DNA from: Phytohabitans kaempferiae
GTDB lineage: Bacteria > Actinomycetota > Actinomycetes > Mycobacteriales > Micromonosporaceae
Length of the DNA stretch: 64,000 bases
Reading direction: 5' to 3'
NCBI RefSeq assembly: GCF_042433955.1
Contig: NZ_JBHLUH010000007.1
Span: forward strand, 120,585-184,584
Shown: one piece after another, positions 24,812 through 33,543 of the stretch
Layout of the letters: each line of letters opens with the position of its first letter
Position numbering within the stretch: the first letter of the stretch is position 1
Notes under the pieces: generated by a model
What the model saw: the letters and a program-made list of their open reading frames with translations, nothing else
What the model was told of the DNA's origin: nothing
Databases searched by the model: none
Program-made: the position numbers and the translations under genes

Positions 24812-24978
24812 CGAGTCGAGGCGTCGCGCCGCCGGGCCTGGTGTTGCGTGTTGGGGAAGCTATCGAGCTGGGCGCACCGGTGCGCCCACAGCTGGCCGGA
24901 CGCCGGGATACGCGACTCGCGGCGTGGACGCCGGGCACGGTGGTTGCCGCGCCGGACCTGGCAGGTGTGTGTGGGCGA

Positions 24979-25032
24979 TTGTCGGGGACATAGCCCCTTC
25001 AAACCGGCAGCAAGGGGCTATGTCCCCGACAA
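24979..25032. repeat. Perfect 21-bp inverted repeat
   Basis: Arms 24979-24999 and 25012-25032 pair perfectly around a 12-base loop; the core of the left arm is GTCGGGGACATAGCCCCTT. The right arm is followed by AAGCCCCTTGTCCGG, a partial echo of the arm. It is too long and too perfect for an ordinary terminator here and may be a mobile-element-derived hairpin or a structured RNA. Confidence 0.7.
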
Positions 25033-25288
25033 AGCCCCTTGTCCGGGCTGACCAGGCGGGGAGGCGGTCCGTCCGCGGCACCAATTGACCCCAGAGAGTG
25101 AACTCTTCGCCACGCACGACCGGACCGCCAAGACCGCGAGCAATCCTCGCCCCCAAACACCTCGATCGATCGTGGGGCCGCGGAGGGTGAGGCTGCGGGA
25201 GCAGCGGCCGCGAGCACGACGGGCATCGCGGCAGCTCCCCTGTGCCACACCAAAATCCAACCGCAAGGGACAGCGCGAACCTCCATCG

Positions 25289-25314
25289 CGAAAGATCTCT
25301 ATATAGAGCTTTCG
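25289..25314. repeat. AT-rich near-palindrome
   Basis: CGAAAG, AT bulge, CTCTATATAGAG, CTTTCG: a dyad of 12 bp per arm with a two-base bulge. The centre CTATATAG is a TATA-like core. It could be an operator or a promoter element, but no gene start follows closely on either strand. Confidence 0.45.
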
Positions 25315-25385
25315 GGATCGACGTGGTTTCGCGCCACGCTGACCGCTGGCGATCGTTACCCCAAGACCACGCAGATCGTGGGAGT

Positions 25386-25409
25386 TAGCTGCCCGTACAG
25401 GGGCAGCTA
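25386..25409. terminator. Small inverted repeat 3' of SDR gene
   Basis: TAGCTGCCC (25386-25394) pairs with GGGCAGCTA (25401-25409) around a six-base loop, 56 bases beyond the stop of the minus-strand SDR at 25465. It fits a terminator for the long importer-monooxygenase operon. Confidence 0.5.
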
Positions 25410-25464
25410 CGTACCATGATCTGCTCGGAGCAGCCGATGGGTGGAGCTTTGAGCACGGGAGCGG

Positions 25465-26181
25465 CTAGCTGGTGGCGCCGCCGTCTACGACGATCTCGGC
25501 GCCGGTGCAGTAGCTGGCGGCGTCGCTGGCCAGAAACGCCACCACCTGCGCGATCTCGTCCGGTGACGCGGCGCGGGCCAGCGGCTGCCGGGAGAGGTCC
25601 AGGCTCGCCGCGTCGATCATCGGAGTGTCCACCACGCCGGGGCACACGCAGTTGACCCGGATCCCCCGCGGGCCCAGCTCCTGCGCCGCGGACCGGCTGG
25701 CGCCGCGCAGGCCCCACTTCGTCGCCGCGTACGGCAACGCGCCGCCGAAGCCCCGAACGCCGGCGGTGGAAGCGACGTTGACGATCGCGCTGCCCGGACG
25801 CATCACCGCCGCGGCGGCGCGCATCCCGTAGATCGGCCCCAGCAGGTTGATCTCGGTCATCGCCTGGATCTCCGCGTCGGTCCACTCGGTCAGCGGCGCC
25901 TTGCGCCAGACGCCGGCGTTGTTGACGAGTACGTCCAGCCCGCCGTGCCCGGTGACGGCGGTGTTCACCACGCGCTCCCACGCCTCGCTGTCGGTCACGT
26001 CCAGCGGCAGGAACGGCGCCCCGATCTCCTCCGCGACCTTTGCCCCGGCCCGCTCGTCCCGGTCGGTGACCACCACGGTCGCGCCGGAGCGGGCGAACAG
26101 CCGCGCCTCGGCGGCGCCCTGCCCACTGCCGGCGCCCGTGATGATCACGACCCGGCCGCTCAACCCGACAGGGCCGGTCAC
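25465..26181 (-). CDS. Short-chain dehydrogenase/reductase (SDR)
   Basis: 238 residues. Classical SDR: GAGSGQG nucleotide-binding motif near residues 15-21, D41 region VVTDRDERAG which favours NAD, NNAG, the catalytic Ser region NVASTAG and YAATK (catalytic Tyr and Lys), and ending CTGAEIVVDGGAT. It oxidises a secondary alcohol or reduces a ketone. GTG at 26181 overlaps the stop of the monooxygenase (GTGA). It is last in the operon that runs importer, hydrolase, monooxygenase, SDR, so it may oxidise the alcohol freed by ester hydrolysis or make the ketone for the monooxygenase. Confidence 0.87.
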   Translation of the reverse strand: MTGPVGLSGRVVIITGAGSGQGAAEARLFARSGATVVVTDRDERAGAKVAEEIGAPFLPLDVTDSEAWERVVNTAVTGHGGLDVLVNNAGVWRKAPLTEWTDAEIQAMTEINLLGPIYGMRAAAAVMRPGSAIVNVASTAGVRGFGGALPYAATKWGLRGASRSAAQELGPRGIRVNCVCPGVVDTPMIDAASLDLSRQPLARAASPDEIAQVVAFLASDAASYCTGAEIVVDGGATS

Positions 26182-27785
26182 CGGGCGCCGCCGAAGCGAC
26201 GGGTGAGCACGAATCCCTCGTACCCACCGGCGGCGACCTCCGCGCAGATTCTGCGGTACGCCCCGAAACCACCGAGGTACGGCATGAAGACCCGCGTCTT
26301 GCCATCGATGTTGGCGCCCATGTACCAGGAGTTCGCCCGCGGGAACAGCGTCGCCTCGGCGGTCTCCGTCACGTGCGCGGTCCACTTCTCGGCGGCGTCG
26401 GCGCGGGGCTCCACCTCGTCGATCCCCTCCCGCCGGCACATGTCGACCAGGTCGACCACCCAGTCCACCTGCTGCTCGGCGTGCATGACCATGTTGGCCA
26501 ACACCGACGGGCTGCCCGGGCCGTTGAGTACGAACAGGTTCGGCAGGCCGGGAATGGTCAGGCCGAGGTACGTCACCGGGCCGTGCCGCCAGGCGCCGGC
26601 GGCCGTGTCGCCGCGCGGGCCACGGATGTCGATGCGGGTCACCGCCCCGGTCATCGCGTCGAACCCGGTGGCGTAGATGATCACGTCGAACTCGTACCGC
26701 CCGGCGGTGGTGCGGATCCCGTCCGGCGTGACCTCGGTGATCGGTTCACGGCGCAGGTTCACCAGATTTACGTGCGGCAGGTTGAACGTCTCGTAGTAGC
26801 CGGAATCCGTGCAGATGCGCTTCGTGCCGATCGGATGGTCGGTGGGCACGAGCTCGTCGGCCACACGCGGGTCGGCCACGGTCGCCCGGATCTTCCGGAC
26901 CACGAAGTCACGGGCCAGCTCGTTGAGCTTCTCGTCGACCATCTGGCCGTCGAACGTCTTGGCGAACAGCACTCCCCCGGTCCGCCAACGCTCCTCGAAC
27001 GCCGCCTCACGCTGCTCGGCGGTCAGCTCCGACGCTGGGCTCGGGTGGCTGCGGTGCGGGGTGCCGGCGCCGCTGTCCCAGGAGACACGGCGCCGCTCCG
27101 GGTACTCGCGCTCGATCCGCTCCCGCTCCTCTGGCCCGAACCGGCGGATGTCGACCGGCACGCTGAAGTTCGGTGACCGCTGGAAGACCGTCAGCCGCGC
27201 GGCCGCGCGCGCCAGGATCGGGATCGACTGGATGCCGGACGAGCCCGTGCCGACGACCGCCACCCGCTGGCCGGCGACGTCGACCTCGTCCGTGGGCCAC
27301 CGCGCGGTCAGCAGCGTACGGCCGGCGAACGTGTCGACGCCGGGTATGTCCGGCAGCACCGGCTGGGACAGGCTGCCGGTGGCCAGCACGAGGAACCGCG
27401 CCGCCGCGACCGTGCCGGCGTCGGTACGCACCCGCCAGCGCGCGGTCACCGAGTCGTACGCGGCCGCGACGACCCGCTCGCCGAGACGGACGTACCGGCG
27501 CAGCCCGAACCGGTCCGCGACGTGCTCGAGGTACGCGAGGATCTCCGGCTGGGTGGCGTAGTTCTCCGACCACTTCCAGTCGCGTTGCAGGTCGGGGTCG
27601 AACGAGTACGAGTAGTCGACGCTCTCCACATCGCACCGGGCACCGGGATAGCGGTTCCAGTACCAGGTGCCGCCCACGCCGCCGCCGGCTTCGAAGCACT
27701 GGACGGTCAACCCGGCCCGAGCGCACCTGTGCACGGCGTACAGCCCGGCGAACCCGGCGCCGACAACCGCCACGTCAACATCCAC
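26178..27785 (-). CDS. Class B flavoprotein (Baeyer-Villiger type) monooxygenase
   Basis: 535 residues. FAD motif GAGFAG (9-14), the second BVMO fingerprint GGTWYWNRYPGARCD (38-52), NADP motif GTGSSG (179-184) and the closing IYATGFDAMTG are intact and the whole is close to phenylacetone monooxygenase. The main BVMO fingerprint FxGxxxHxxxWP reads FAGRTLLTARWP (153-164), with Leu159 where His is expected. The enzyme should insert oxygen beside a ketone to give an ester or lactone, using NADPH and oxygen. The GTG start at 27785 overlaps the hydrolase gene by 11 bases, so the product ester probably goes straight to that hydrolase. Confidence 0.88.
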   Translation of the reverse strand: MDVDVAVVGAGFAGLYAVHRCARAGLTVQCFEAGGGVGGTWYWNRYPGARCDVESVDYSYSFDPDLQRDWKWSENYATQPEILAYLEHVADRFGLRRYVRLGERVVAAAYDSVTARWRVRTDAGTVAAARFLVLATGSLSQPVLPDIPGVDTFAGRTLLTARWPTDEVDVAGQRVAVVGTGSSGIQSIPILARAAARLTVFQRSPNFSVPVDIRRFGPEERERIEREYPERRRVSWDSGAGTPHRSHPSPASELTAEQREAAFEERWRTGGVLFAKTFDGQMVDEKLNELARDFVVRKIRATVADPRVADELVPTDHPIGTKRICTDSGYYETFNLPHVNLVNLRREPITEVTPDGIRTTAGRYEFDVIIYATGFDAMTGAVTRIDIRGPRGDTAAGAWRHGPVTYLGLTIPGLPNLFVLNGPGSPSVLANMVMHAEQQVDWVVDLVDMCRREGIDEVEPRADAAEKWTAHVTETAEATLFPRANSWYMGANIDGKTRVFMPYLGGFGAYRRICAEVAAGGYEGFVLTRRFGGAR

Positions 27786-28692
27786 CGGCCACCTCGCGGG
27801 TCAGGTCGCGCACGTCCGACCAGAGAACCGCGCGGGCCGAGGCGCCGGCGGTGAACGGACCGATCGTCGCGAATCCGTGGAACATGTCGGGATACTCGCG
27901 CAGCACCACCGGTACGCCGGCCGCGCCGAGCGCCCGCGCGTACGCCACGCCTTCGCCGTGCAACGGATCCAGCCGGCCCAGCACGACCACCGCGGGCGGC
28001 AGCCCGGCAAGGGTCGGCGCGCGCAGCGGCGCGACCAGGTGGGCCGGCTCGGGCAAGCCGTCACCGAGATACTGCCGCCAGTACCACCGCATCGCCTCGG
28101 CGGTCAGGTAGTAGCCCGTGCCATGGCTGGCGTACGTCGCCGACGCGCAGTCGGGGTCGATCACCGGGTAGAGCAGCACCTGGCCGGAGAGCGTCGGCCC
28201 GCCGCGGTCCCGGGCCAGCGACGCGGCGACCGCAGCCACATTGCCGCCGGCGCTGTCGCCGACGACCACCAGCCGCCCACCGAGCGTGCCGGCGGCCCAG
28301 ACCAGTGCGGCGTACGTGTCCTCGGCCGCGGCCGGGGCGCGATGCTCGGGCGCGCGGCGGTAGTCGACCGAGACGACCGTGGCGCCGGTGCCGCGTGCCA
28401 TCGACCGGCAGAACGAGTCGTGACTGTCCACATCGCACAACACGAACCCACCGCCGTGTGCGAACACGATCGTCACCGCCGGGTCGGCCCGGTCCACGCC
28501 GTGCGGCTCGTAGACCCGTACCGGCACGCCGCCGGCGAGCACGTCACGCGCCGCCCGTACATCCTCGAGGTTGGCCACCGGCTGGACCCGGGCGGCGACC
28601 GCCGCGCGGGCCTCCAGCGGATCCATCCGCTCCACGGGCGGGAAGCCCTCGTCGAGCAGACGCAGCAGGTTCGCGACCTCCTGGTCGTACAT
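27775..28692 (-). CDS. Alpha/beta hydrolase, hormone-sensitive lipase family
   Basis: 305 residues. FAHGGGFVL gives the HGGG oxyanion motif (near residue 79), VVVGDSAGGNVAA the nucleophile Ser, LDPLHGEG the acid region and YPDMFHGFATIGPF the His. This is the family IV esterase layout. It follows the ABC ATPase without a gap (stop 28693, start 28692) and overlaps the monooxygenase by 11 bases. It probably opens the ester or lactone made by that monooxygenase inside the cytoplasm. Confidence 0.88.
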   Translation of the reverse strand: MYDQEVANLLRLLDEGFPPVERMDPLEARAAVAARVQPVANLEDVRAARDVLAGGVPVRVYEPHGVDRADPAVTIVFAHGGGFVLCDVDSHDSFCRSMARGTGATVVSVDYRRAPEHRAPAAAEDTYAALVWAAGTLGGRLVVVGDSAGGNVAAVAASLARDRGGPTLSGQVLLYPVIDPDCASATYASHGTGYYLTAEAMRWYWRQYLGDGLPEPAHLVAPLRAPTLAGLPPAVVVLGRLDPLHGEGVAYARALGAAGVPVVLREYPDMFHGFATIGPFTAGASARAVLWSDVRDLTREVAGGC

Positions 28693-29460
28693 CTACGACC
28701 GCTCCGCCGGCGCGGGGTCCTGCGCCGGCCCGGCGGTCGGGACGCGGCCCATGCACACGTCCTTGAGCCGGTCCAGGTCGTCGATCCGGTCGACCGGCGA
28801 GCTGAGCGTCACCTTCCCGATGTCGAGCACGGTCACGTGGTCGGCCACCTCGACCGCGGCTTCGACGGCCTGTTCGACCAGCAGGATCGCGAGGCCGGAC
28901 TCCTTCAGCGCGGCGACCCGCGACATCACCTCGGCGACGATCGACGGCGCGAGGCCCCCAGACGGCTCGTCGAGCATGAGCAACCTCGGTCGGGCCATGA
29001 TGGCCTGCCCGATCGCGAGCATCTGCTGCTGGCCGCCGGAAAGCGAGCCGGCGGGGTGCCGCCGCTTCTCGCGCAGCACCGGAAACAGCTCGTACACGCG
29101 GTCGCAGTCGGCGTCCAGCGCGGAACGCCGTACCCCGAGGCTGTACCCACCGAGCCGCAAGTTGTCGTCGACCGTCTGCTGACGGAAGACCCGCTTACCC
29201 TCCTGCACATAACTGATCCCGGCCTTGACCCGTTTGTGCGCGGCCATCCGGTCGATCCGCTGGCCGTCGTACCCGATCCGCCCGCCGCGGACCGGGTTGA
29301 GCCCGGCCACCGCGCGCAGCGACGTGGTCTTGCCGGAGCCGTTGCGCCCGAGCAGCGCGGTCACCTTGCCGGGAAAGACCTGGAACGACACGTCCCACAC
29401 GACGCGGATGTCGCCGTACCCGGTGGCCAGGCCGTCGACGTCGAGCAGCGGCGCTGTCAT
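28693..29460 (-). CDS. Branched-chain-type ABC transporter ATPase (LivF-like)
   Basis: 255 residues. Walker A GRNGSGKTT, signature LSGGQQQMLAIGQAIM, Walker B LLMLDEPSGGLAP and the conserved SYVQEGKRVFRQQTVDDNLRLG region match LivF-type subunits. ATG at 29460 overlaps the LivM-LivG fusion gene (ATGA). The last 20 residues are a Pro/Ala tail. The second ATPase is fused to the permease upstream. Confidence 0.9.
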   Translation of the reverse strand: MTAPLLDVDGLATGYGDIRVVWDVSFQVFPGKVTALLGRNGSGKTTSLRAVAGLNPVRGGRIGYDGQRIDRMAAHKRVKAGISYVQEGKRVFRQQTVDDNLRLGGYSLGVRRSALDADCDRVYELFPVLREKRRHPAGSLSGGQQQMLAIGQAIMARPRLLMLDEPSGGLAPSIVAEVMSRVAALKESGLAILLVEQAVEAAVEVADHVTVLDIGKVTLSSPVDRIDDLDRLKDVCMGRVPTAGPAQDPAPAERS

Positions 29461-31361
29461 CGGGCCGTCCGTTCCGGAACCGCGCCCGGTTCCCGCTTGG
29501 GCGAGGTTGTGGGCGCGTCCGCGGTGGATGCCTCGCCGTGCTCCACGATCCCGAGGTACTCGTCGCGGACCCGTACGTCGGCCTCGATCTCATCGGGTGT
29601 CCCCTCGGCCAGCACCGCGCCGCGGGCCAGCACGACGATCCGGTCGGCCAGCGACAGCACGAGCCCGAAGTTGTGTTCCACCAGGATCACCGCGCACCCG
29701 GCGTCCCGGATCCGGCGGATCACCGCGGCGAGCGTCTCCACCTCGGCCTCGTCCAGGCCGGAGGCGGCCTCGTCGAGCAGCAGCACCTTGGGCTCGCGGA
29801 CCAGCGCCCGCGCGACCTCGAGCATCCGCCGCTGGCCCAGCGGCAACGTGGCCGCCTCGACGTCGAAGAGGTGCTCCAGCCCCACCAGCCGTAGGACGTC
29901 GTACGCGCGGGCCAGGTCGCGGCGGCGCACCGCGCGGAACCTCGGGCCGCGGAGCACGGCGCTGAGGAAACCGGCCCTATCGGTGGTGTACCGCCCGGAC
30001 ACGACCGTCTCGGCGACCGACACGCCCGGTGGGATCAGCGGGGTCTGGAACGTACGTGCGATACCGAGGCGGGCGATGCGGTGCGGCGAGGCGCCGTCGA
30101 TCCGGCTGCCGGTCACCGTGATCGTGCCCGAGCCGCGCCGGTAGAAACCACAGACGAGGTTGAGCAGCGTCGTCTTGCCGGAGCCGTTGGGGCCGATCAG
30201 CGCGGTCACCCGGCCCGGCTCGGCGCGCAGCGACACGTCGCGCAGTGCCCGGTTGCCACCGAACGCCTTGGAGAGCCCGTTCACCTCGAGCGCGCCTCCC
30301 TCGATCGGCGACAGGTCCACCGTCCCGCCGGCGCCGACGGCCGCCCGGTCCGCACCCGCGGCCTTCGCCACCGTCTCGGGGCTCCGGGGCCACCGGCCGG
30401 CCGCGTGGTCGAGCCGCCGGATGCCGGTACGCAGCACGCCCGCCACCCCGCCGCGCAGAAGCACGCCGCCGATCAGCAGGAACGCTCCGAAGAACACCAG
30501 CGCGTACTCGGCGAAGCTGCTGGACTGGTCGTTGTTGAACTGGACGATCGACGACCCGAAAAGCGCGCCGTATACGCTGACCGAGCCGCCCAGGATCGAG
30601 GCGGCCAGCGCGCCGGTCGCCATGTGCAGCGTGAACGCCTCGGGCGTCACGAACAGGTCGAGGTTGGCCAGCAGCGCGCCACCGAAGCCCGCCGGCACCG
30701 CGCCGATCGCATAACCGGTCAGCTTGGTGCGGAACACCGACATACCGACCGACGAGGCGAGCACGGGGCTCTGCTTGAGCACCTGGAACGCGATCCCGTG
30801 GCGGGAGGCCACCACGTTGCGGAACACCGCGAACCAGATGACCGCGACCACGACGATCACGTAGTACATGTCGTCCGGTGTCACGCGCTGGCCGAACAGG
30901 GTCGGGTCGAGCATCGTCGCCAAGCCGAGGTGGCCGCCCGTCTCCTCCTCGAAGAGGTCGACGATGTCGGGCACCAGCAGCACCAGGAAGAACGAGGTCA
31001 TCGCCAGCGACCACGACCCGAGGCGCAGGCCGGGTATGCCGGTGACGATGCCGACCACCAGCGCCGCGAGCCCGCCGGCCGCGATCTGCAGCAGCAGGTC
31101 GCTGTGGCCGGCCGAGGAGAGCAGACCCGCCGTGTACGCGCCGGCCGCGTACATCGCGGCCTGCCCGATCGCGAGCTGACCGGCGTACCCGAGCGAGATG
31201 TTCAGGCCGCTGACGACCAGCGCGAGAATCAGCGTGAGCTGGACATATCGGGTCAGCTCGTACTGCGGTTCGAACAGCGGCAGCGCCAGCAGGAGGACGG
31301 CGCCCACCGCCGGAAATGCCCAGGTCGGAACCTTGCGGACAGCGCTCCACGCCGCGAGCAC
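29457..31361 (-). CDS. ABC transporter permease-ATPase fusion (LivM-LivG type)
   Basis: 634 residues. Residues 1-310 are a LivM-like permease (SGLNISLGYAGQLAIGQAAMYAAGAYTAG near 51-79, several membrane spans). A linker (311-355) leads to a LivG-like ATPase: Walker A GPNGSGKTT (390-398), LGIARTFQTP, LPLGQRRMLEVARAL and Walker B VLLLDEAASGLD. The fused layout ties one ATPase to one permease. GTG at 31361 lies one base after the LivH stop. The C-terminal tail (STADAPTTSPKREPG) is non-conserved. Confidence 0.88.
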   Translation of the reverse strand: MLAAWSAVRKVPTWAFPAVGAVLLLALPLFEPQYELTRYVQLTLILALVVSGLNISLGYAGQLAIGQAAMYAAGAYTAGLLSSAGHSDLLLQIAAGGLAALVVGIVTGIPGLRLGSWSLAMTSFFLVLLVPDIVDLFEEETGGHLGLATMLDPTLFGQRVTPDDMYYVIVVVAVIWFAVFRNVVASRHGIAFQVLKQSPVLASSVGMSVFRTKLTGYAIGAVPAGFGGALLANLDLFVTPEAFTLHMATGALAASILGGSVSVYGALFGSSIVQFNNDQSSSFAEYALVFFGAFLLIGGVLLRGGVAGVLRTGIRRLDHAAGRWPRSPETVAKAAGADRAAVGAGGTVDLSPIEGGALEVNGLSKAFGGNRALRDVSLRAEPGRVTALIGPNGSGKTTLLNLVCGFYRRGSGTITVTGSRIDGASPHRIARLGIARTFQTPLIPPGVSVAETVVSGRYTTDRAGFLSAVLRGPRFRAVRRRDLARAYDVLRLVGLEHLFDVEAATLPLGQRRMLEVARALVREPKVLLLDEAASGLDEAEVETLAAVIRRIRDAGCAVILVEHNFGLVLSLADRIVVLARGAVLAEGTPDEIEADVRVRDEYLGIVEHGEASTADAPTTSPKREPGAVPERTAR

Positions 31362-31362
31362 G

Positions 31363-32220
31363 TCACACCACCCGTTCCTGGACGCGACCGAACAGGCCGG
31401 TCGGGCGGATCATCAGCACCAGCAGGAGCACCGCGAAGACGCTCAGGTTGATCAGGTTGGCGTCCAGGTAGCGGCCGACGACCTGTTCGACGAGCCCGAT
31501 CACGAACCCGCCGATCAGGCCGCCGTACATGCTTCCGAAACCGCCGATAGCGAGCGCGACGAAGCCCTTGAGCGCGAGTGCGGCGCCGAGCGTGGCGACC
31601 GCGTACGTCTTCGGGGCGATCATCGCGCCCATCAGGCCGCCCAGCACGCCGGTGACCGCGAAGGCGACGAAGGCGAGCTTGCGTACGTCGATACCACGCA
31701 GCGTCGCCGCCTCCGTGTCCTCCGACATCGCCACGATGGCGAGGCCGCCCATCCGGTACCGGGTGTACAGGTTGATCGCGACCACCAGCAGTACCGCGAA
31801 CACCACCAGCGCGATCTCGACCGGGTACGCCCGGCCGCCGGCGAACGTGATGGCCGTGTCGCCGCCGACGAACGGGACCGTCCGGGGCTGTGTGCCCCAG
31901 ATGAGCTGAGCCACGCCGGTCAGCACCGTGCCGAAACCGAGCGTCGTGATGAGCTGCGTCTGGTGGTCGGACACGGGGCGGATGGCGATCCGTTCCTCGA
32001 GCGCGGCGATGGCCGCGACCACGACCATCGCCAGCGCTAGGACCGCCACCGTCGGCAGCTTGAACGTCACGTACCCCGCGTAGGTCACGAACGCGCCGAT
32101 CATCATCAGTTGCGCCTGTGCGAAGTTGAACGAGTGCGAGGCGATGAAGACGATGTTGTAGCCGGTGGCGACGAGCGCGTAGACGGCACCAAGCGACAGG
32201 CCGGCGTAGATCAGCGTCAT
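31363..32220 (-). CDS. Branched-chain-type ABC transporter permease (LivH-like)
   Basis: 285 residues, mostly membrane spans. MTLIYAGLSLGAVYALVATGYNIVF and SHSFNFAQAQLMMIGAFVTY are the typical LivH opening, and ALKGFVALAIGGFGSMYGGLIGGFVIGLVEQ the conserved loop. ATG 32220 lies seven bases after the binding-protein stop; a longer in-frame reading upstream runs through the binding-protein gene and is rejected. Confidence 0.9.
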   Translation of the reverse strand: MTLIYAGLSLGAVYALVATGYNIVFIASHSFNFAQAQLMMIGAFVTYAGYVTFKLPTVAVLALAMVVVAAIAALEERIAIRPVSDHQTQLITTLGFGTVLTGVAQLIWGTQPRTVPFVGGDTAITFAGGRAYPVEIALVVFAVLLVVAINLYTRYRMGGLAIVAMSEDTEAATLRGIDVRKLAFVAFAVTGVLGGLMGAMIAPKTYAVATLGAALALKGFVALAIGGFGSMYGGLIGGFVIGLVEQVVGRYLDANLINLSVFAVLLLVLMIRPTGLFGRVQERVV

Positions 32221-32227
32221 GCCGCCA

Positions 32228-33430
32228 TTACCCCGCGCTGCCGATCTGGCCATCCTTGAGCACGCCGGGCTCGACGAACGTGTGCGTCTCGACCGGCAGT
32301 TGCGCCTGGTGGTTGTCGGCGGTGAACGGATATGTGTCGTAGACCGCCGTGCCGGCCTTGGTGTTGACCTCGGGCAGCAGCAGCGCGTCGGCGACCGCCT
32401 TGGTGTCGTTGGTCTTGGCGTGGTTGGCCGCCGCGGCCAGCAGCATGACGGCGTCGTAATTGAGGCAGTTGTTGAGGCTCGCCTTGATGTCACCCAACGA
32501 CGCCATCGTCCGCACGGCCTTCTTCGTGGCCTCGCTGGCGGTGGCCGTGTTGACGCTCCTGGTGACCTCGATCTTGAGGTTCGCCGCGTCCGGCGTGCCG
32601 ATCAGGCCGTCCGGCGGCATCGTGGTGACCAGCGGCGTCGAGGTCACCGAGGTGTCACCGAGGATCGGCACCTTCCAGCCGAGCTTGGTGATGCCCTTGA
32701 GGACCAAGCCCACCGGGGCACCGTAGCCGTTGAAGACCAGCACGTCCGGGTTCTTGGCCTGTACCGCGGAGATCTGCGCGGTCATGTCCAGCGACTTGGC
32801 GTCGTACTCGACGACCGTGACCTGGTAGCCCTTGTCGGTGAACACCTGCTTGGCCAGCGTGCCGAACTGCTTGGCGTACGCGGAGTTGCCATGCAGGACG
32901 CCGATGTTCCTGTAGCCGCTCTTCTCGAACTCCGGCAGGTAGCCCTCGACGACCGTCTTGAACGGTGCGGCGAGGTGGAACGCGTACGGGTTCTCGGCCG
33001 GCTTGTTCGTGTCGGCCGCGTTGCCCGAGTCGAGGAAGATGATGTCGTTCTGGCGCAGGATGCCGGCGACCGCGGCGCTGACGTTGGATCCGGACGCCAC
33101 GACGTACGCGTTGGGCTTGTCCTTGGCGATCTGCGCCCGCAGGTTGGAGAGCGCCTTCTGCGGGTCGGCGTTGTCGGGTGACTCGATGAGCTCGACGGGC
33201 TTGCCGTTGATGCCGCCGGCATCGTTGACGACCTTGATCGCCGCGCGCGCCGAGAGCACACCGGTGGTGAGCTGGTCGGTCTGGCCGCCGGCGTCCGAGC
33301 CGCCACTGATCATGATCTTGTATGGGGCGTTGCCGCCCGTCTGCGACTCTCCCCCGTCGCCGCCGCAGGCGGTCATCATCAGGGAGCCGACTGCGGCCAG
33401 CCCGACGAAAAGTCCTAAGCGACGCTTCAC
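32228..33430 (-). CDS. ABC transporter substrate-binding lipoprotein (LivK-like)
   Basis: 400 residues. Signal peptide with lipobox SLMMTAC, then a periplasmic-binding-protein type I body: ARAAIKVVNDAGGINGKPVELIESPDNADPQKALSNLRA is the classical LivK segment. Ligands in related catabolic clusters include aromatic and alicyclic acids, so this is probably the capture protein for the pathway substrate. GTG 33430 is preceded by GTGGAG; the longer frame to 33469 has no lipoprotein-like opening. First gene of the operon to 25465, with a perfect operator 42 bases upstream. Confidence 0.88.
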   Translation of the reverse strand: MKRRLGLFVGLAAVGSLMMTACGGDGGESQTGGNAPYKIMISGGSDAGGQTDQLTTGVLSARAAIKVVNDAGGINGKPVELIESPDNADPQKALSNLRAQIAKDKPNAYVVASGSNVSAAVAGILRQNDIIFLDSGNAADTNKPAENPYAFHLAAPFKTVVEGYLPEFEKSGYRNIGVLHGNSAYAKQFGTLAKQVFTDKGYQVTVVEYDAKSLDMTAQISAVQAKNPDVLVFNGYGAPVGLVLKGITKLGWKVPILGDTSVTSTPLVTTMPPDGLIGTPDAANLKIEVTRSVNTATASEATKKAVRTMASLGDIKASLNNCLNYDAVMLLAAAANHAKTNDTKAVADALLLPEVNTKAGTAVYDTYPFTADNHQAQLPVETHTFVEPGVLKDGQIGSAG

Positions 33431-33471
33431 GGTATCTCCACTTCGGGATGGTCTACTTGGCGAAGCCAACC

Positions 33472-33493
33472 GGCTATCTTATCTAAGATAGCC
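33472..33493. promoter_or_regulatory. Perfect operator-like inverted repeat (site 5), longest arms
   Basis: GGCTATCTTA (33472-33481), TC, TAAGATAGCC (33484-33493): ten perfect pairs per arm around a two-base centre. The inner 18 bases are the same dyad as at 305-322. It sits 42 bases before the start of the importer-hydrolase-monooxygenase-SDR operon, a position typical of a repressor site overlapping the promoter. Confidence 0.75.
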
Positions 33494-33543
33494 ATCTTGG
33501 AAGGTAAGAGTCGCACGTCACACCGCGCTTGGCAAGCGTCTGG

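Larger units (their letters stand above)
24774..25464. other. 691-base stretch without a convincing gene, rich in inverted repeats
   Basis: No open frame here looks coding on either strand. It holds a weak hairpin (24782-24811), a 21-bp perfect inverted repeat (24979-25032), the small dyad AGAGT-GA-ACTCT near 25095, a near-palindrome (25289-25314) and a 9-bp inverted repeat (25386-25409). It separates two convergent operons. It could be a terminator cluster, a small RNA, or the remains of a non-autonomous element. Confidence 0.6.

Noticed and set aside
24999..25306. Small open frames on both strands in the 24.8-25.4 kb gap
   Set aside because: They cross the inverted repeats, have no ribosome sites and no recognisable sequence; treated as non-coding.
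25289..25314. Phage or element attachment site
   Set aside because: No integrase, tRNA or second copy is present in the window to support it.
27667..30144. Very long plus-strand open frame (825 codons)
   Set aside because: It is fully antisense to the hydrolase and ABC ATPase genes and shows no domain; a GC-rich shadow.
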